A stretch of DNA of 64,000 nt from Budvicia diplopodorum (GCF_009800925.1 NZ_WOYF01000007.1:1-64000), one strand, 5' to 3'. Positions 36,951 to 45,939 are shown, counted from the first letter of the stretch. Notes: a model not told the origin generated them from the letters alone. Translations and numbers: made by a program.

Positions 36951-37148
36951 TAGCGTTGGTTTTATAGAAAATAATGAATGTCTCTGTTTTACCTTAGCTT
37001 AATGAAGTTAATGTGAAGTGGGATGTTACAATTCAACGCTATTTAAATAGATCGGTGATAGTTTTTTAGTTGCTTAGATAAATAGGGTGCTGTAGCGTGA
37101 CTCTATTATGTCGAATATGTTTTTTTATTAGAGTGACACAGGGATTTC

Positions 37149-37751
37149 ATGACTCTATATGATTTAAAACCTCGTTTTCAGACATTGCTAAGGCCGTTAT
37201 TGGAGCGTTTATATCGGGCTGGTATTACGGCTAATCAGGTAACCTTAGCGGCTTTGGTGGTATCGGTTCTTATCGGGCTGCTGCTGGCAGTTTTTCCATT
37301 TTCTTATTTGTTTTTAATCCTTCCTATTTTTCTCTTTATACGCATGGCGCTAAACGCCATCGATGGCCTGCTAGCCCGAGAGTATCATCAACAGTCAAAG
37401 ATTGGGGCATTGCTAAATGAAACCGGCGATGTGATATCCGATGCGGCACTTTATCTTCCTTTTGCGCTGTTACCGGGGGCGGTTCCTTGGCTGGTGATAC
37501 TCGCTGTGTTGTTATCTGCATTGACCGAATTCTGTGGCGTACTCGCACAAACTATCGGAGCCTCTCGTCGTTATGACGGCCCAATGGGAAAAAGCGATCG
37601 GGCATTAGCGTTCGGCGCTTATGGTCTGGCCATCTTTATTTGGCCTGCGGTGCTGGAGTTCAGCTGGGTAATTTTTTCGCTGGTATCGCTCTTGTTAGTA
37701 TGGACCTGCTTCAATCGTTGCCACAGGGCACTGGCAGAAGTTCGCTTATAA
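37149..37751 (+). CDS. ynbA: CDP-alcohol phosphatidyltransferase, YnbA-like
   Basis: First gene of a six-gene lipid operon. Inner-membrane enzyme of 200 residues with about five helices. The CDP-alcohol transferase motif lies at residues 72-94 as DG-x2-AR-x8-G-x3-N-x3-D: Asp72, Gly73, Ala76, Arg77, Gly86, Asn90, Asp94. The family consensus has Asp where Asn90 stands; from memory E. coli YnbA also has Asn there. Expected reaction: transfer of phosphatidate from CDP-diacylglycerol to an alcohol acceptor. The acceptor is unknown. AGGGA precedes the ATG, and the next gene starts 15 bases later. Confidence 0.9.
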   Translation: MTLYDLKPRFQTLLRPLLERLYRAGITANQVTLAALVVSVLIGLLLAVFPFSYLFLILPIFLFIRMALNAIDGLLAREYHQQSKIGALLNETGDVISDAALYLPFALLPGAVPWLVILAVLLSALTEFCGVLAQTIGASRRYDGPMGKSDRALAFGAYGLAIFIWPAVLEFSWVIFSLVSLLLVWTCFNRCHRALAEVRL

Positions 37752-37766
37752 TCAGGGAGCTGTTAT

Positions 37767-38687
37767 ATGAGTCCGATATTAATACGCGCACTAGTCGTGC
37801 TATTTGGTTTATTGATTATTGCCAGCGTCACCATTGCTGTTTTATCTCGACGCTCACCCGAGCGGGACTGGACTGAGCTTCGCCAGCGGATTACTACCTG
37901 GTGGTGGATCGTTATTGTCTTTTCACTGGCTATTTCGACGCCAAGGGTTATTTCATTAACTATTTTTGCCATTATCAGCTTTCTGGCACTGAAAGAGTAT
38001 TTGACCCTTATTCCAACCCGCGGTTCTGATAATATGCCACTGTTATGGGCCTACATTGCTATTCCGATCCAATATTATTGGGTGGGAACCGCGTGGTATG
38101 GCATGTTCTTAGTGTTTATTCCCGTTTACGTATTTTTATTTTTGCCAATGCGTATGGTTCTGATCGGTAATAATAAAGACTTCTTGCGTTCAGCTTCGGT
38201 ATTGCACTGGGGCGTGATGACAACGGTATTTGCGATTAGCCACGTTGCCTATTTAACGGTATTACCCGGTTCAGCGCCGGGAACTGGCCCACTGTTGGTG
38301 ATTTTTTTGGTCGCGCTGACGGAGAGCAATGATATTGCCCAGTATCTATGGGGCAAGTCGTTTGGCCGTATTAAAGTTATTCCTAAGGTTAGCCCCAATA
38401 AAACGCTGGAAGGGCTGATTGGTGGTGTACTGACGACGATGCTCATCGCCTGGGCATTAGGCGGCATTTTAACGCCGCTGACGGCCGGTGAATCTATTTT
38501 TGCCGGGCTGTTGATTGGGGTAACCGGTTTTATTGGCGATGTCGTGATGTCCGCCGTGAAAAGAGATATTGGCGTTAAAGATTCCGGTAAACTGTTGCCC
38601 GGACACGGTGGCATACTTGATCGGTTAGACTCTCTTATTTACACGGCTCCGCTATTTTTCCACTTCCTCTACTATTTACACTATTAA
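37767..38687 (+). CDS. ynbB: CdsA-like phosphatidate cytidylyltransferase, YnbB-like
   Basis: Membrane enzyme expected to make CDP-diacylglycerol from phosphatidate and CTP, the donor for YnbA. 306 residues with about eight helices. The CDS signature is near residues 262-289: SAVKRDIGVKDSGKLLPGHGGILDRLDS, with the metal-binding Lys-Asp and His-Gly-Gly-x-x-Asp-Arg elements intact. SDIAQYLWGKSFGR and KVSPNKTLEG are further family marks. It is a paralogue of the essential CdsA, so this operon carries its own donor synthase. Confidence 0.9.
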   Translation: MSPILIRALVVLFGLLIIASVTIAVLSRRSPERDWTELRQRITTWWWIVIVFSLAISTPRVISLTIFAIISFLALKEYLTLIPTRGSDNMPLLWAYIAIPIQYYWVGTAWYGMFLVFIPVYVFLFLPMRMVLIGNNKDFLRSASVLHWGVMTTVFAISHVAYLTVLPGSAPGTGPLLVIFLVALTESNDIAQYLWGKSFGRIKVIPKVSPNKTLEGLIGGVLTTMLIAWALGGILTPLTAGESIFAGLLIGVTGFIGDVVMSAVKRDIGVKDSGKLLPGHGGILDRLDSLIYTAPLFFHFLYYLHY

Positions 38688-38707
38688 CCGGATTAGCGAG
38701 AGCGCAT

Positions 38708-39349
38708 ATGAATCGATTTCTCAGGCAGGTATTCGTCATTCTAATTGCCTATCCGGTAGTATTGGCATGGCTTGGTGTATCAGTCGCCCATCGTAAGCGG
38801 CTGCCGAAAAAAGGGCCGGGAATTATTATTGCTAATCATAATAGCCACTTAGATTTATTGACGTTACTGACCCTTTTCCCGCTTTCAATGGTTGATAAAG
38901 TTCAACCGGCCGCCGCCGCCGATTATTTTCTGAAAAATAGGCTATTGGGCTGGTTTGCTACCCGCGTAGTGGGGATTATTCCGGTGGTGCGCGGCGGTGG
39001 CGATCCTTTGCATAACGACCCTCTAGCCGGTTGCGCTAATGCGCTGCGCGAAGGTCGCATACTGATTCTTTTTCCCGAAGGCACCCGCGGCGAGCCTGAA
39101 AAACTGTCTGAGTTTAAATCCGGGCTTTGGTATTTATGCCAGCAGTTTCCTGATGTGCCGGTAACGCCGGTATTTTTACACGGTTTGGGCCGGGCAATGG
39201 GAAAAGGGCAATGGATACCGGTGCCTTTCTTTATCGATGTTTATGTCGATGAACCTATTTACTGTCATTCGGATAAAACGACGTTTATAACGGACCTGAA
39301 GCAACGCTTTGAGCTGTTACAAAATAGTGCACTAGGGAGAGATGTATGA
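38708..39349 (+). CDS. PlsC-type 1-acylglycerol-3-phosphate acyltransferase homologue
   Basis: Acyltransferase of 213 residues with an N-terminal membrane helix (about residues 5-25). Motif I HNSHLD (His44-x4-Asp49) and motif III FPEGTRG (122-128) are intact, so it should acylate a lysophospholipid or similar acceptor. As I recall, E. coli ynbABCD lacks this gene; here it sits between ynbB and ynbC. Its stop overlaps the ynbC start by four bases (ATGA), so it is a true member of the operon. Confidence 0.88.
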   Translation: MNRFLRQVFVILIAYPVVLAWLGVSVAHRKRLPKKGPGIIIANHNSHLDLLTLLTLFPLSMVDKVQPAAAADYFLKNRLLGWFATRVVGIIPVVRGGGDPLHNDPLAGCANALREGRILILFPEGTRGEPEKLSEFKSGLWYLCQQFPDVPVTPVFLHGLGRAMGKGQWIPVPFFIDVYVDEPIYCHSDKTTFITDLKQRFELLQNSALGRDV

Positions 39350-41106
39350 GCTTAGCCGATCTGCGCATGCCCGATGAGGGACTATTTAAAACCTCTGACG
39401 GCACCGAACTCTTTTATCGCCGTTGGCTCCACCGGGAAGGAACTCCCGATAAAGCTATCGTGCTGTTTCATCGGGGCCATGAGCATTCTGGCCGTTTACA
39501 GCATATTGTTGATGAACTGGCGATGCCCGACGTACCGATGTATGCGTGGGATGCCCGAGGGCACGGTAAAACTGCCGGGCCGCGCGGATATAGCCCAAGT
39601 ATTGGCACCTCAGTTCAGGACGTTGATGAGTTCGTTCGCTATGTTTCACAAGACAGCGGTATTGCTCTGGAAAATATTGTTGTTATTGCTCAAAGCGTTG
39701 GTGCGGTGCTGGCGGCAACCTGGGCTCATGATTATGCGCCGAAAATTCGCGGGCTGATTCTGGCGTCGCCGGCCTTTAAAGTAAAACTGTATGTCCCATT
39801 TGCCCGCGCAGGCTTAGGACTGATGCAAAAATTCCGCGGGCTGTTCTATATCAATTCATACGTCAAAGGGAAATATCTGACTCACGATCCTGAACGTGTT
39901 GCTTCGTTTAATCAGGATCCGCTAATTACCCGGGCGATTGCGGTCAATATTTTACGTGAACTTTATACCACATCAGAACGCATTGTTGCCGACGCGGCGG
40001 CCATTACCCTGCCGACTCAACTGCTGATTTCCGGTGATGACTATGTGGTTCACCATAAACCTCAGCATCAGTTTTATCAGCGTTTAAATACTTCGCTGAA
40101 AGAAAAGCATATTTTGGGCGGTTTTTACCACGATACGCTGGGCGAGCAAGATCGCCATCTGGCATTTGAGAAAATGCGGTCTTTTATTGCCAAACTGTTT
40201 TCTGCTGAACCGGTGCGCCATGACTATAGTGGCGAAGATCGTTGGAGCTATACCGCCGATGAATACCGCGATCTGCAGGCGCGATTGCCTCATTACTCCA
40301 TCAAGCGCTATTACTACAAAGGGCTTACTGCCGGTATGGCTTCACTGGGTAAAGCCTCAAAGGGGGTTGAGATCGGCTTTGAGACCGGTTTTGACTCAGG
40401 TAGCACCTTGGATTACGTTTATCGTAATTATCCTCAGGGTAAAGGCTCTTTTGGCCGCTTTATCGATCGGCAGTACCTTAATAGCATCGGATGGCGCGGT
40501 ATTCGCCAGCGGAAAGTCAATATTGAGAAGCTGATTCGCCGGGCGATTAAAGAGCTTAAGTCGCGTAATATGCCGGTGCGTATTGTCGATATTGCTGCCG
40601 GTCATGGTCGCTACGTTCTTGATGCGATTGGCGATGCTCTGGATATTGATTCTATTTTGTTAAGGGATTACAGCGAGCTGAACGTAGAGCAGGGGCGGCA
40701 GATGATCGCCGAGCGGCATTTAACTGATAAAGTCAGCTTTGTGGTCGGTAATGCTTTCGATCGCCAAAGTTTAGTGGCGTTGGATCCCGCCCCTACGCTG
40801 GGTATCGTGTCGGGGCTGTATGAACTGTTTCCAGAAAATGAAGATGTGCAGGCATCGCTGATGGGGTTATCCGATGCGATCCCTATCGGTGGGCTGTTGG
40901 TCTATACCGGGCAGCCATGGCATCCTCAACTGGAAATGATAGCCCGTTCGTTAACCAGCCACCAAAGCGGTAAACCTTGGGTGATGCGCCGCAGAACCCA
41001 AGGTGAAATGGATAGCATGGTCGAACGTGCCGGTTTTGTTAAACGCGTTCAACTCATCGACGACTGGGGCATTTTCAGCGTTTCGATTGCTGAGCGGGTT
41101 AGCTAA
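39346..41106 (+). CDS. ynbC: YnbC-like fusion: alpha/beta hydrolase plus methyltransferase
   Basis: 586 residues in two domains. Residues 1-290 are a serine hydrolase of the monoacylglycerol lipase / lysophospholipase type. The nucleophile elbow is A-Q-Ser117-V-G, Asp of the triad probably lies in LLISGDDYVV, and His in GGFYHDTLGE. Residues 330-586 form a class I methyltransferase with motif I DIAAGHGRY at 415-423 and a GLYELFPENEDV segment. Length equals E. coli YnbC (585). No signal peptide, so it acts in the cytosol or at the inner membrane face. Lipid remodelling is inferred from the neighbours; no activity is established. Confidence 0.88.
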   Translation: MSLADLRMPDEGLFKTSDGTELFYRRWLHREGTPDKAIVLFHRGHEHSGRLQHIVDELAMPDVPMYAWDARGHGKTAGPRGYSPSIGTSVQDVDEFVRYVSQDSGIALENIVVIAQSVGAVLAATWAHDYAPKIRGLILASPAFKVKLYVPFARAGLGLMQKFRGLFYINSYVKGKYLTHDPERVASFNQDPLITRAIAVNILRELYTTSERIVADAAAITLPTQLLISGDDYVVHHKPQHQFYQRLNTSLKEKHILGGFYHDTLGEQDRHLAFEKMRSFIAKLFSAEPVRHDYSGEDRWSYTADEYRDLQARLPHYSIKRYYYKGLTAGMASLGKASKGVEIGFETGFDSGSTLDYVYRNYPQGKGSFGRFIDRQYLNSIGWRGIRQRKVNIEKLIRRAIKELKSRNMPVRIVDIAAGHGRYVLDAIGDALDIDSILLRDYSELNVEQGRQMIAERHLTDKVSFVVGNAFDRQSLVALDPAPTLGIVSGLYELFPENEDVQASLMGLSDAIPIGGLLVYTGQPWHPQLEMIARSLTSHQSGKPWVMRRRTQGEMDSMVERAGFVKRVQLIDDWGIFSVSIAERVS

Positions 41107-41129
41107 CGCTGGAGAAGTGAGTAGCACGA

Positions 41130-42467
41130 ATGAACCAACCGCCGTTTAACCCAGACTCCCGGCATCGGCTTTGGCCGATAGCGCTGGTCTGGCTACTATT
41201 TTTGGCGCCTTATTTTTTTCTGACGTATGGGCAAGTTAACCAGTTTACGGCAACCCGTAATAACGTTGCTACGCTAGCGTTTGGCTGGGAATCGTCTATT
41301 CCATTTTGGCCTTGGACGATTGTTCCTTACTGGAGCATCGATCTGCTCTACGGGGTATCTCTGTTTATTTGTACTACGCGTCGGGAGCTGATGGTTCATG
41401 GTTATCGCTTGGTACTTGCATCGCTGATTGCCTGCGCCGGATTTCTGATATTTCCACTGCGTTTTAGCTTTGTCAGACCGGTCAGCGATGGTCCTTTTGG
41501 CTGGCTGTTTCAACGGCTGGAGATGTTCGACTTACCTTATAATCAGGCCCCATCGCTGCATATCATTTTGCTTTGGTTGCTATGGCTGCGTTTTTATCCT
41601 CACGTTGCATCAACGTGGCGCTGGCTATTACACGGCTGGTTTGCGCTGATTGGCCTCTCCGTTTTAACCACGTGGCAGCATCATTTTATCGATGTTGTTA
41701 CCGGCCTGTTTGCCGGCGTGGCGGTCAGCTATGTCTTGCCCGTAGCTTCGCGCTGGCGCTGGCAGCCGAGCAAAGACCCGTTTGCCCGGCGTTTAGCCAG
41801 TTACTATTTTATCGCAGCGACAGCGCTGGCTCTTGGCGCATGGTTATTAGGAGGTGGTTTTTGGTTGATGCTCTGGCCCGCCGCTGGGTTATTGATGGTT
41901 GCTTTAGGCTATTTGGGCTTGGGAAGCAGTATATTTCAAAAATCGGCGTCAGGATGCACATCGCCATCGGCCAGAATTTTATTAGCGCCTTATCAGCTAG
42001 GGGCGTGGTGTTCGTTTCTTTACTTTAGTACCAAAAACCAACCGGTGAGTGAAATTGCTAGCGGTATACTGCTAGGAAGCTATCCGCGCCATGAATTGCC
42101 TGCTATTGCGGTGCTGGATATGACATCCGAATGGCAGCAGAGCCGATATACTACCTGCCTTAGCTATCGGGCTTGCCCGCAGCTCGATTTATTGGCTCCT
42201 GATATTGAAGAGCTTCAGCAATCGGTACTGGCTTTGAATCAGCTACGCCAGCAAGGACCGGTACTGGTACACTGCGCCCTTGGTTTATCCCGTAGCGCTA
42301 CCGTTGTTGCCGCATGGTTGATTCAACAAGGCTACGCGGCGGATGTTAGCAGTGCGATTAATATGATTCGCCGGGCACGGCCAGCGGTGATATTCAGGCC
42401 GTCTCATATTGATGTTTTAAATCAATGGCGTGTTCAATATTTAAATGAGGCTGAACGTGTTGGATAA
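41130..42467 (+). CDS. ynbD: YnbD-like fusion: PAP2-type membrane phosphatase plus dual-specificity phosphatase
   Basis: 445 residues. The N-terminal two thirds contain about ten helices with PAP2-like motifs, PSLHI (near residue 145) and TWQHHFIDVVTG (near 185), as in lipid phosphatases and inositol-phosphoceramide-type enzymes. The C-terminal 120 residues are a dual-specificity phosphatase with HCALGLSRS at about 381-389, the HCx5R active site. Two lipid-phosphate phosphatase folds in one chain fit removal of a phosphate from a phospholipid intermediate. The PTPMT1 phosphatase of mitochondria performs such a step on PGP. Confidence 0.88.
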   Translation: MNQPPFNPDSRHRLWPIALVWLLFLAPYFFLTYGQVNQFTATRNNVATLAFGWESSIPFWPWTIVPYWSIDLLYGVSLFICTTRRELMVHGYRLVLASLIACAGFLIFPLRFSFVRPVSDGPFGWLFQRLEMFDLPYNQAPSLHIILLWLLWLRFYPHVASTWRWLLHGWFALIGLSVLTTWQHHFIDVVTGLFAGVAVSYVLPVASRWRWQPSKDPFARRLASYYFIAATALALGAWLLGGGFWLMLWPAAGLLMVALGYLGLGSSIFQKSASGCTSPSARILLAPYQLGAWCSFLYFSTKNQPVSEIASGILLGSYPRHELPAIAVLDMTSEWQQSRYTTCLSYRACPQLDLLAPDIEELQQSVLALNQLRQQGPVLVHCALGLSRSATVVAAWLIQQGYAADVSSAINMIRRARPAVIFRPSHIDVLNQWRVQYLNEAERVG

Positions 42468-42876
42468 TCCGGTGGCTGGAAAAGTACTGATTGCTACGTT
42501 AAATAGCTGGCGATATCTGTCAGCGCTTTCTGTATTGGGCATGTTGTTCGCATTGAGTCTGCTGATAGATAGTCACTGTTGGGTATTACTGCTTTCATTG
42601 AGTTTATTCGTTGCCATGGTGTGTCAGTACTTCTACTGGCGCTTATGGCTAGACTGCCGATTGTTTCAGATTTTTTATCAATTTCTGGAGCAAAACGACG
42701 ATTTTGATGCCGCGATCAATATGCTCTGGAATAAAAACGGTGATAACATTCATGATAATAATCGTAGCCTGATATCGCGCTGGGCCGGTGCCCGCAGGTT
42801 ACTGCATTTGGGCGGTGTCGCGCTGTTAATTCAATGGTTAGCCGTCCTGCTGTGCATTGCTACGCGTGGCATTTGA
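42445..42876 (+). CDS. small membrane protein at the end of the ynb-like operon, 143 aa
   Basis: It overlaps the end of ynbD by 23 bases, so translation is coupled. The product has two adjacent hydrophobic helices (about residues 23-62) and a third near 120-140. A polar cytosolic-type middle (FYQFLEQNDDFDAAINMLWNK) lies between. A GTG at 42457 is an alternative start. No family is recognised. Its fixed place as last gene suggests an accessory subunit of the lipid system. Confidence 0.72.
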   Translation: MRLNVLDNPVAGKVLIATLNSWRYLSALSVLGMLFALSLLIDSHCWVLLLSLSLFVAMVCQYFYWRLWLDCRLFQIFYQFLEQNDDFDAAINMLWNKNGDNIHDNNRSLISRWAGARRLLHLGGVALLIQWLAVLLCIATRGI

Positions 42877-42993
42877 TAATATTAGATTGTTTTAATCTGT
42901 TACATTTCTAAATTGTGGTTGTACAATATTTATCGTACAAAGAAAGTAGGGTTAATTGCGTCGAGCAATCGACAATAAGGTAAGAAGGTTGAT

Positions 42994-43191
42994 ATGGCTG
43001 GGATAAGTATTACTAAGCTTTTGATTATTGGTGCGTTGATAGTGCTGCTATTTGGTACCAATAAGCTTCGTTCTCTGGGTAGCGACCTGGGTGCTGCAAT
43101 CAAAGGTTTCAAAAAGGCGATGGATAGCGACACGTCGTCATCCGATGCACATGCAGAAACTCCGGTAGCTCAGGTTGAAGACAAGAAGTAA
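42994..43191 (+). CDS. tatE: Sec-independent protein translocase subunit TatE
   Basis: TatA-family protein, 65 residues. A short N-terminal helix ([18 protein letters not shown]) is followed by the hinge [24 protein letters not shown] amphipathic helix and an acidic tail. The position directly before lipA matches E. coli tatE, as opposed to tatA of the tatABC operon. It can form Tat pores with TatBC and would help export the molybdoenzyme at 15.9 kb. Confidence 0.92.
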   Translation: MAGISITKLLIIGALIVLLFGTNKLRSLGSDLGAAIKGFKKAMDSDTSSSDAHAETPVAQVEDKK

Positions 43192-43222
43192 TTAATTAGT
43201 TGGGGCCGTGGGCTCTATCGAT

Positions 43223-43249
43223 AGAAAGGCGTGCTGTGCACGCCTTTCT
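43223..43249. terminator. terminator between tatE and lipA
   Basis: 12-bp stem AGAAAGGCGTGC / GCACGCCTTTCT with a TGT loop, followed by TGTTTCTATT. Two convergent genes flank it, so it may serve both. Confidence 0.85.
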
Positions 43250-43301
43250 TGTTTCTATTGCCGGGATAATTGTTTATTTCATACGGCGTGCTATTTAGCT
43301 T

Positions 43302-44267
43302 CTACTTAACTTCTACGCCTTTTGCCTGTAAATCTGCATGGTAAGATGAACGCACGAATGGCCCGCAGGCCGCGTGGGTAAAGCCCATCGCCATGGCTTC
43401 GGCTTTCATGTCATCAAACTCCGCCGGGCTAACGTAGCGCTGTACCGGTAAGTGGTGGCGGCTTGGCTGTAAATACTGGCCTAAGGTCAGCATGGTTACG
43501 CCGTGAGCCCGTAGGTCGCGCATGACTGCAACAATTTCTTCATTCGTTTCGCCTAATCCCACCATTAAACCGGATTTAGTGGTGATATCAGGGTGTGCCT
43601 GTTTAAAGCGTTCGAGCAGCTTCAGTGACCAGCTATAGTCGGCTCCCGGGCGAACCTGACGGTATAGGCGAGGTACGTTTTCTAAGTTATGGTTGAAAAC
43701 GTCCGGAGGCGTTGCGGTCAGAATATCTAAGGCGCGATCCATTCGGCCGCGGAAATCCGGAACCAGAGTTTCTATTTTTATTTGTGGGTTTTTGGCTCTG
43801 ATCGCGCTGATACAGTCGGCAAAGTGCTGGGCACCGCCGTCGCGTAAATCATCGCGGTCAACCGAGGTAATAACCACATAGCGCAGGCCCATATCTTTAA
43901 TGGTTTGACCCAGCTTTTCCGGTTCATTAACGTCTGGCGCCATTGGCCGCCCGTGGGCTACGTCGCAGAAAGGGCAGCGGCGGGTACAAATGGCGCCCAA
44001 GATCATAAAGGTCGCGGTACCATGATTAAAACATTCTGACAGGTTGGGGCATGAGGCTTCTTCGCAAACTGAATGAAGCCCGTTTTTACGCATGGCGGCT
44101 TTGATACCCTGAATGCGGGTTGAATCAGTGGGAAGCTTAATCTTCATCCATTCAGGTTTACGTAGCATGGTCTGACGATCGGATTCTAGCGTTTTCACCG
44201 GGATCAGCGCCATCTTGTCTGCATCGCGGTACTTAATGCCGCGTTCCATTTGAATGGGTTTACTCAT
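43302..44267 (-). CDS. lipA: lipoyl synthase
   Basis: Radical SAM enzyme that inserts two sulfurs into octanoyl-lipoyl domains. 321 residues as in E. coli. The radical SAM cluster is Cys94/Cys98/Cys101 in CTRRCPFC. The auxiliary cluster is Cys68/Cys73/Cys79 in [12 protein letters not shown]. The C-terminal RSSYHAD serine ligand is present. It overlaps lipB by 8 bases; E. coli has ybeF between the two, absent here. Confidence 0.97.
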   Translation of the reverse strand: MSKPIQMERGIKYRDADKMALIPVKTLESDRQTMLRKPEWMKIKLPTDSTRIQGIKAAMRKNGLHSVCEEASCPNLSECFNHGTATFMILGAICTRRCPFCDVAHGRPMAPDVNEPEKLGQTIKDMGLRYVVITSVDRDDLRDGGAQHFADCISAIRAKNPQIKIETLVPDFRGRMDRALDILTATPPDVFNHNLENVPRLYRQVRPGADYSWSLKLLERFKQAHPDITTKSGLMVGLGETNEEIVAVMRDLRAHGVTMLTLGQYLQPSRHHLPVQRYVSPAEFDDMKAEAMAMGFTHAACGPFVRSSYHADLQAKGVEVK

Positions 44268-44931
44268 AATCGTTAAGATTCCAATAATCAGTCTCAGGCC
44301 GTTGATAGCCGAGTAATTGAATGAATTCCCGAATCAGGATTGGGCGTACATTATCTATTGTGGCGGTATCGGCAAGCTGCTTAACCTGTGTCATTTGTAA
44401 TCCGGCGTAACCGCAGGGATTGATTCGTCTGAACGGTTCCAGATCCATATCAACATTGAGCGCCAGCCCATGGAAAGAGCACCCTTTGCGGATCCGCAGC
44501 CCGAGAGAGCATATTTTATTGCCGCTAACGTAGACTCCGGGGGCATCGGGCCGTGCCATAGCGGGTATATCAAAGTGTGCCAGAGTGATAATTACGGTCT
44601 GTTCTATATGGTTGACCAGTTCCTTAACGCCGATTTTTTTGCGTTTGAGATCGATCATGATGTACATCACCTGTTGGCCGGGACCGTGATAGGTTACCTG
44701 CCCGCCGCGATCGCTTTGAATAACCGGAATATCCCCAGCGGCAAGAACGTGTTCTGCTTTACCTGCCTGACCTTGGGTGAATACGCTGGGATGTTGTACC
44801 AGCCACAGTTCGTCAGCGGTAGCCGAGTCTCTGCGGTCGGTAAACCTATGCATAGCATGAGAGACCGGCAGATAAGGCTGTAACCCAAGTTGGCGTATTA
44901 CAATGGTATTTTGTTGCAAGTAGGTCATCAT
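44260..44931 (-). CDS. lipB: octanoyl-[acyl carrier protein]:protein N-octanoyltransferase
   Basis: Transfers octanoate from acyl carrier protein to lipoyl domains, the step before LipA. Catalytic Lys139 in [12 protein letters not shown] and Cys173 in [11 protein letters not shown] are present, as is [15 protein letters not shown]. 223 residues. Its end overlaps lipA by 8 bases, so the two are translationally coupled. Confidence 0.95.
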   Translation of the reverse strand: MMTYLQQNTIVIRQLGLQPYLPVSHAMHRFTDRRDSATADELWLVQHPSVFTQGQAGKAEHVLAAGDIPVIQSDRGGQVTYHGPGQQVMYIMIDLKRKKIGVKELVNHIEQTVIITLAHFDIPAMARPDAPGVYVSGNKICSLGLRIRKGCSFHGLALNVDMDLEPFRRINPCGYAGLQMTQVKQLADTATIDNVRPILIREFIQLLGYQRPETDYWNLNDYE

Positions 44932-45092
44932 AACGTTACGAAAATGGTACAGCCATTATACCCACCGTAAGGCGATACCACCAGATGAAATCCGCCTATT
45001 TAACTCATTGGTAGCAGGGGGGGATAAACATGTTATCAGGCGAACAGCGGCAGCCGTTGAATAGTAACGGAGACTCCCGCTGATGATTAAGC

Positions 45093-45512
45093 TTAAGAAT
45101 CTATTTCACTCATGACCATCCAGCCAATACCATAGCGGTCGGTGAGCATTCCAAAACCCTTAGACCAGAAGGTGCGCTGAAAAGGCATATTGATTTTGCC
45201 TCCTGATGCCAGACTGTTAAACAGCCGTTCAGCTTCGGCCTTATCTTGTATGTTCAATGACAGGCTAAAACCGTGAAAGCCGGGATGGCTGTAATCACAT
45301 TGCCCGTCTGAAGCCATGAATTGGGAGTCGCCGATAACTACGTTGGCATGCATAATTTTATTCTGCCACTCGGCGGGAACGGGGTCGGAGGATTTGTCCG
45401 GAGACTCTTTGTATCGCATCATCATCGTGACTTTTGCACCAATGCTACGCTGATAGAATTCCAGCGCTTCTTCGCAGTTACCGTCGAAAAAGAGATAAGG
45501 TTGTAATTCCAT
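45093..45512 (-). CDS. PhnB/YjdN-like VOC (glyoxalase-fold) protein, 139 aa
   Basis: Small protein of the vicinal-oxygen-chelate superfamily, PhnB subgroup. PYLFFDGNCEEALEFYQRSIGAKV at the N terminus, HANVVIGDSQFMASD in the middle, and FWSKGFGMLTDRYGIGWMV at the C terminus are typical. The metal ligands are not fully conserved in this subgroup and the reaction is unknown. It is inserted between lipB and ybeD, where E. coli has no such gene. Monocistronic. Confidence 0.85.
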   Translation of the reverse strand: MELQPYLFFDGNCEEALEFYQRSIGAKVTMMMRYKESPDKSSDPVPAEWQNKIMHANVVIGDSQFMASDGQCDYSHPGFHGFSLSLNIQDKAEAERLFNSLASGGKINMPFQRTFWSKGFGMLTDRYGIGWMVMSEIDS

Positions 45513-45754
45513 GAATTAGCCCTCTTTGATTGGAGAATAAACAATCTGTCACATTCCAAGCATAGTGTCAGATGAATCGGCGTGCTATTGGGTTTGCTGT
45601 ATGCGGTGTTTATATTCGCAAGGTTTAGATGCAATTTAATGATTTTTATTGAAAAATTCTTAAGTGGGCTGAAGGTGGGTTACATTGGGTTACAGTTCTG
45701 TGATGGGTGGGAAAGAACATAAAAGCCGAATAACGGCATTATCCAGCCTTGGAC

Positions 45755-45897
45755 TGCTAACAAAGTAGTTCAATTTGGTTTTATCGTAAGTTTCATCCGC
45801 ATAATCAACATCGGAATATTGGCCTTTTCTGGCGGCCGAGGGGCGACATTTTCAGGTATAAAGCGTTTCGGGCTTACCTTTTCTTGTATCTAGGATT
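45755..45897. repeat. dispersed intergenic repeat, copy B
   Basis: The core 45755-45821 matches 1691-1757 at 57 of 67 bases without gaps. Patchy similarity extends to about 45897 (AAAGCGTTTC..., TCTTGTATCTAGG). Same orientation as copy A. Confidence 0.6.
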
Positions 45898-45908
45898 TAT
45901 CATTAATC

Positions 45909-45939
45909 GAAAGCCGAATAACGATGTTATTCGGCTTTC
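45909..45939 (-). terminator. hairpin downstream of ybeD
   Basis: 14-bp perfect stem GAAAGCCGAATAAC / GTTATTCGGCTTTC with a GAT loop, 30 bases past the ybeD stop on the minus strand. The T-run is weak, but the stem is strong. Confidence 0.65.
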
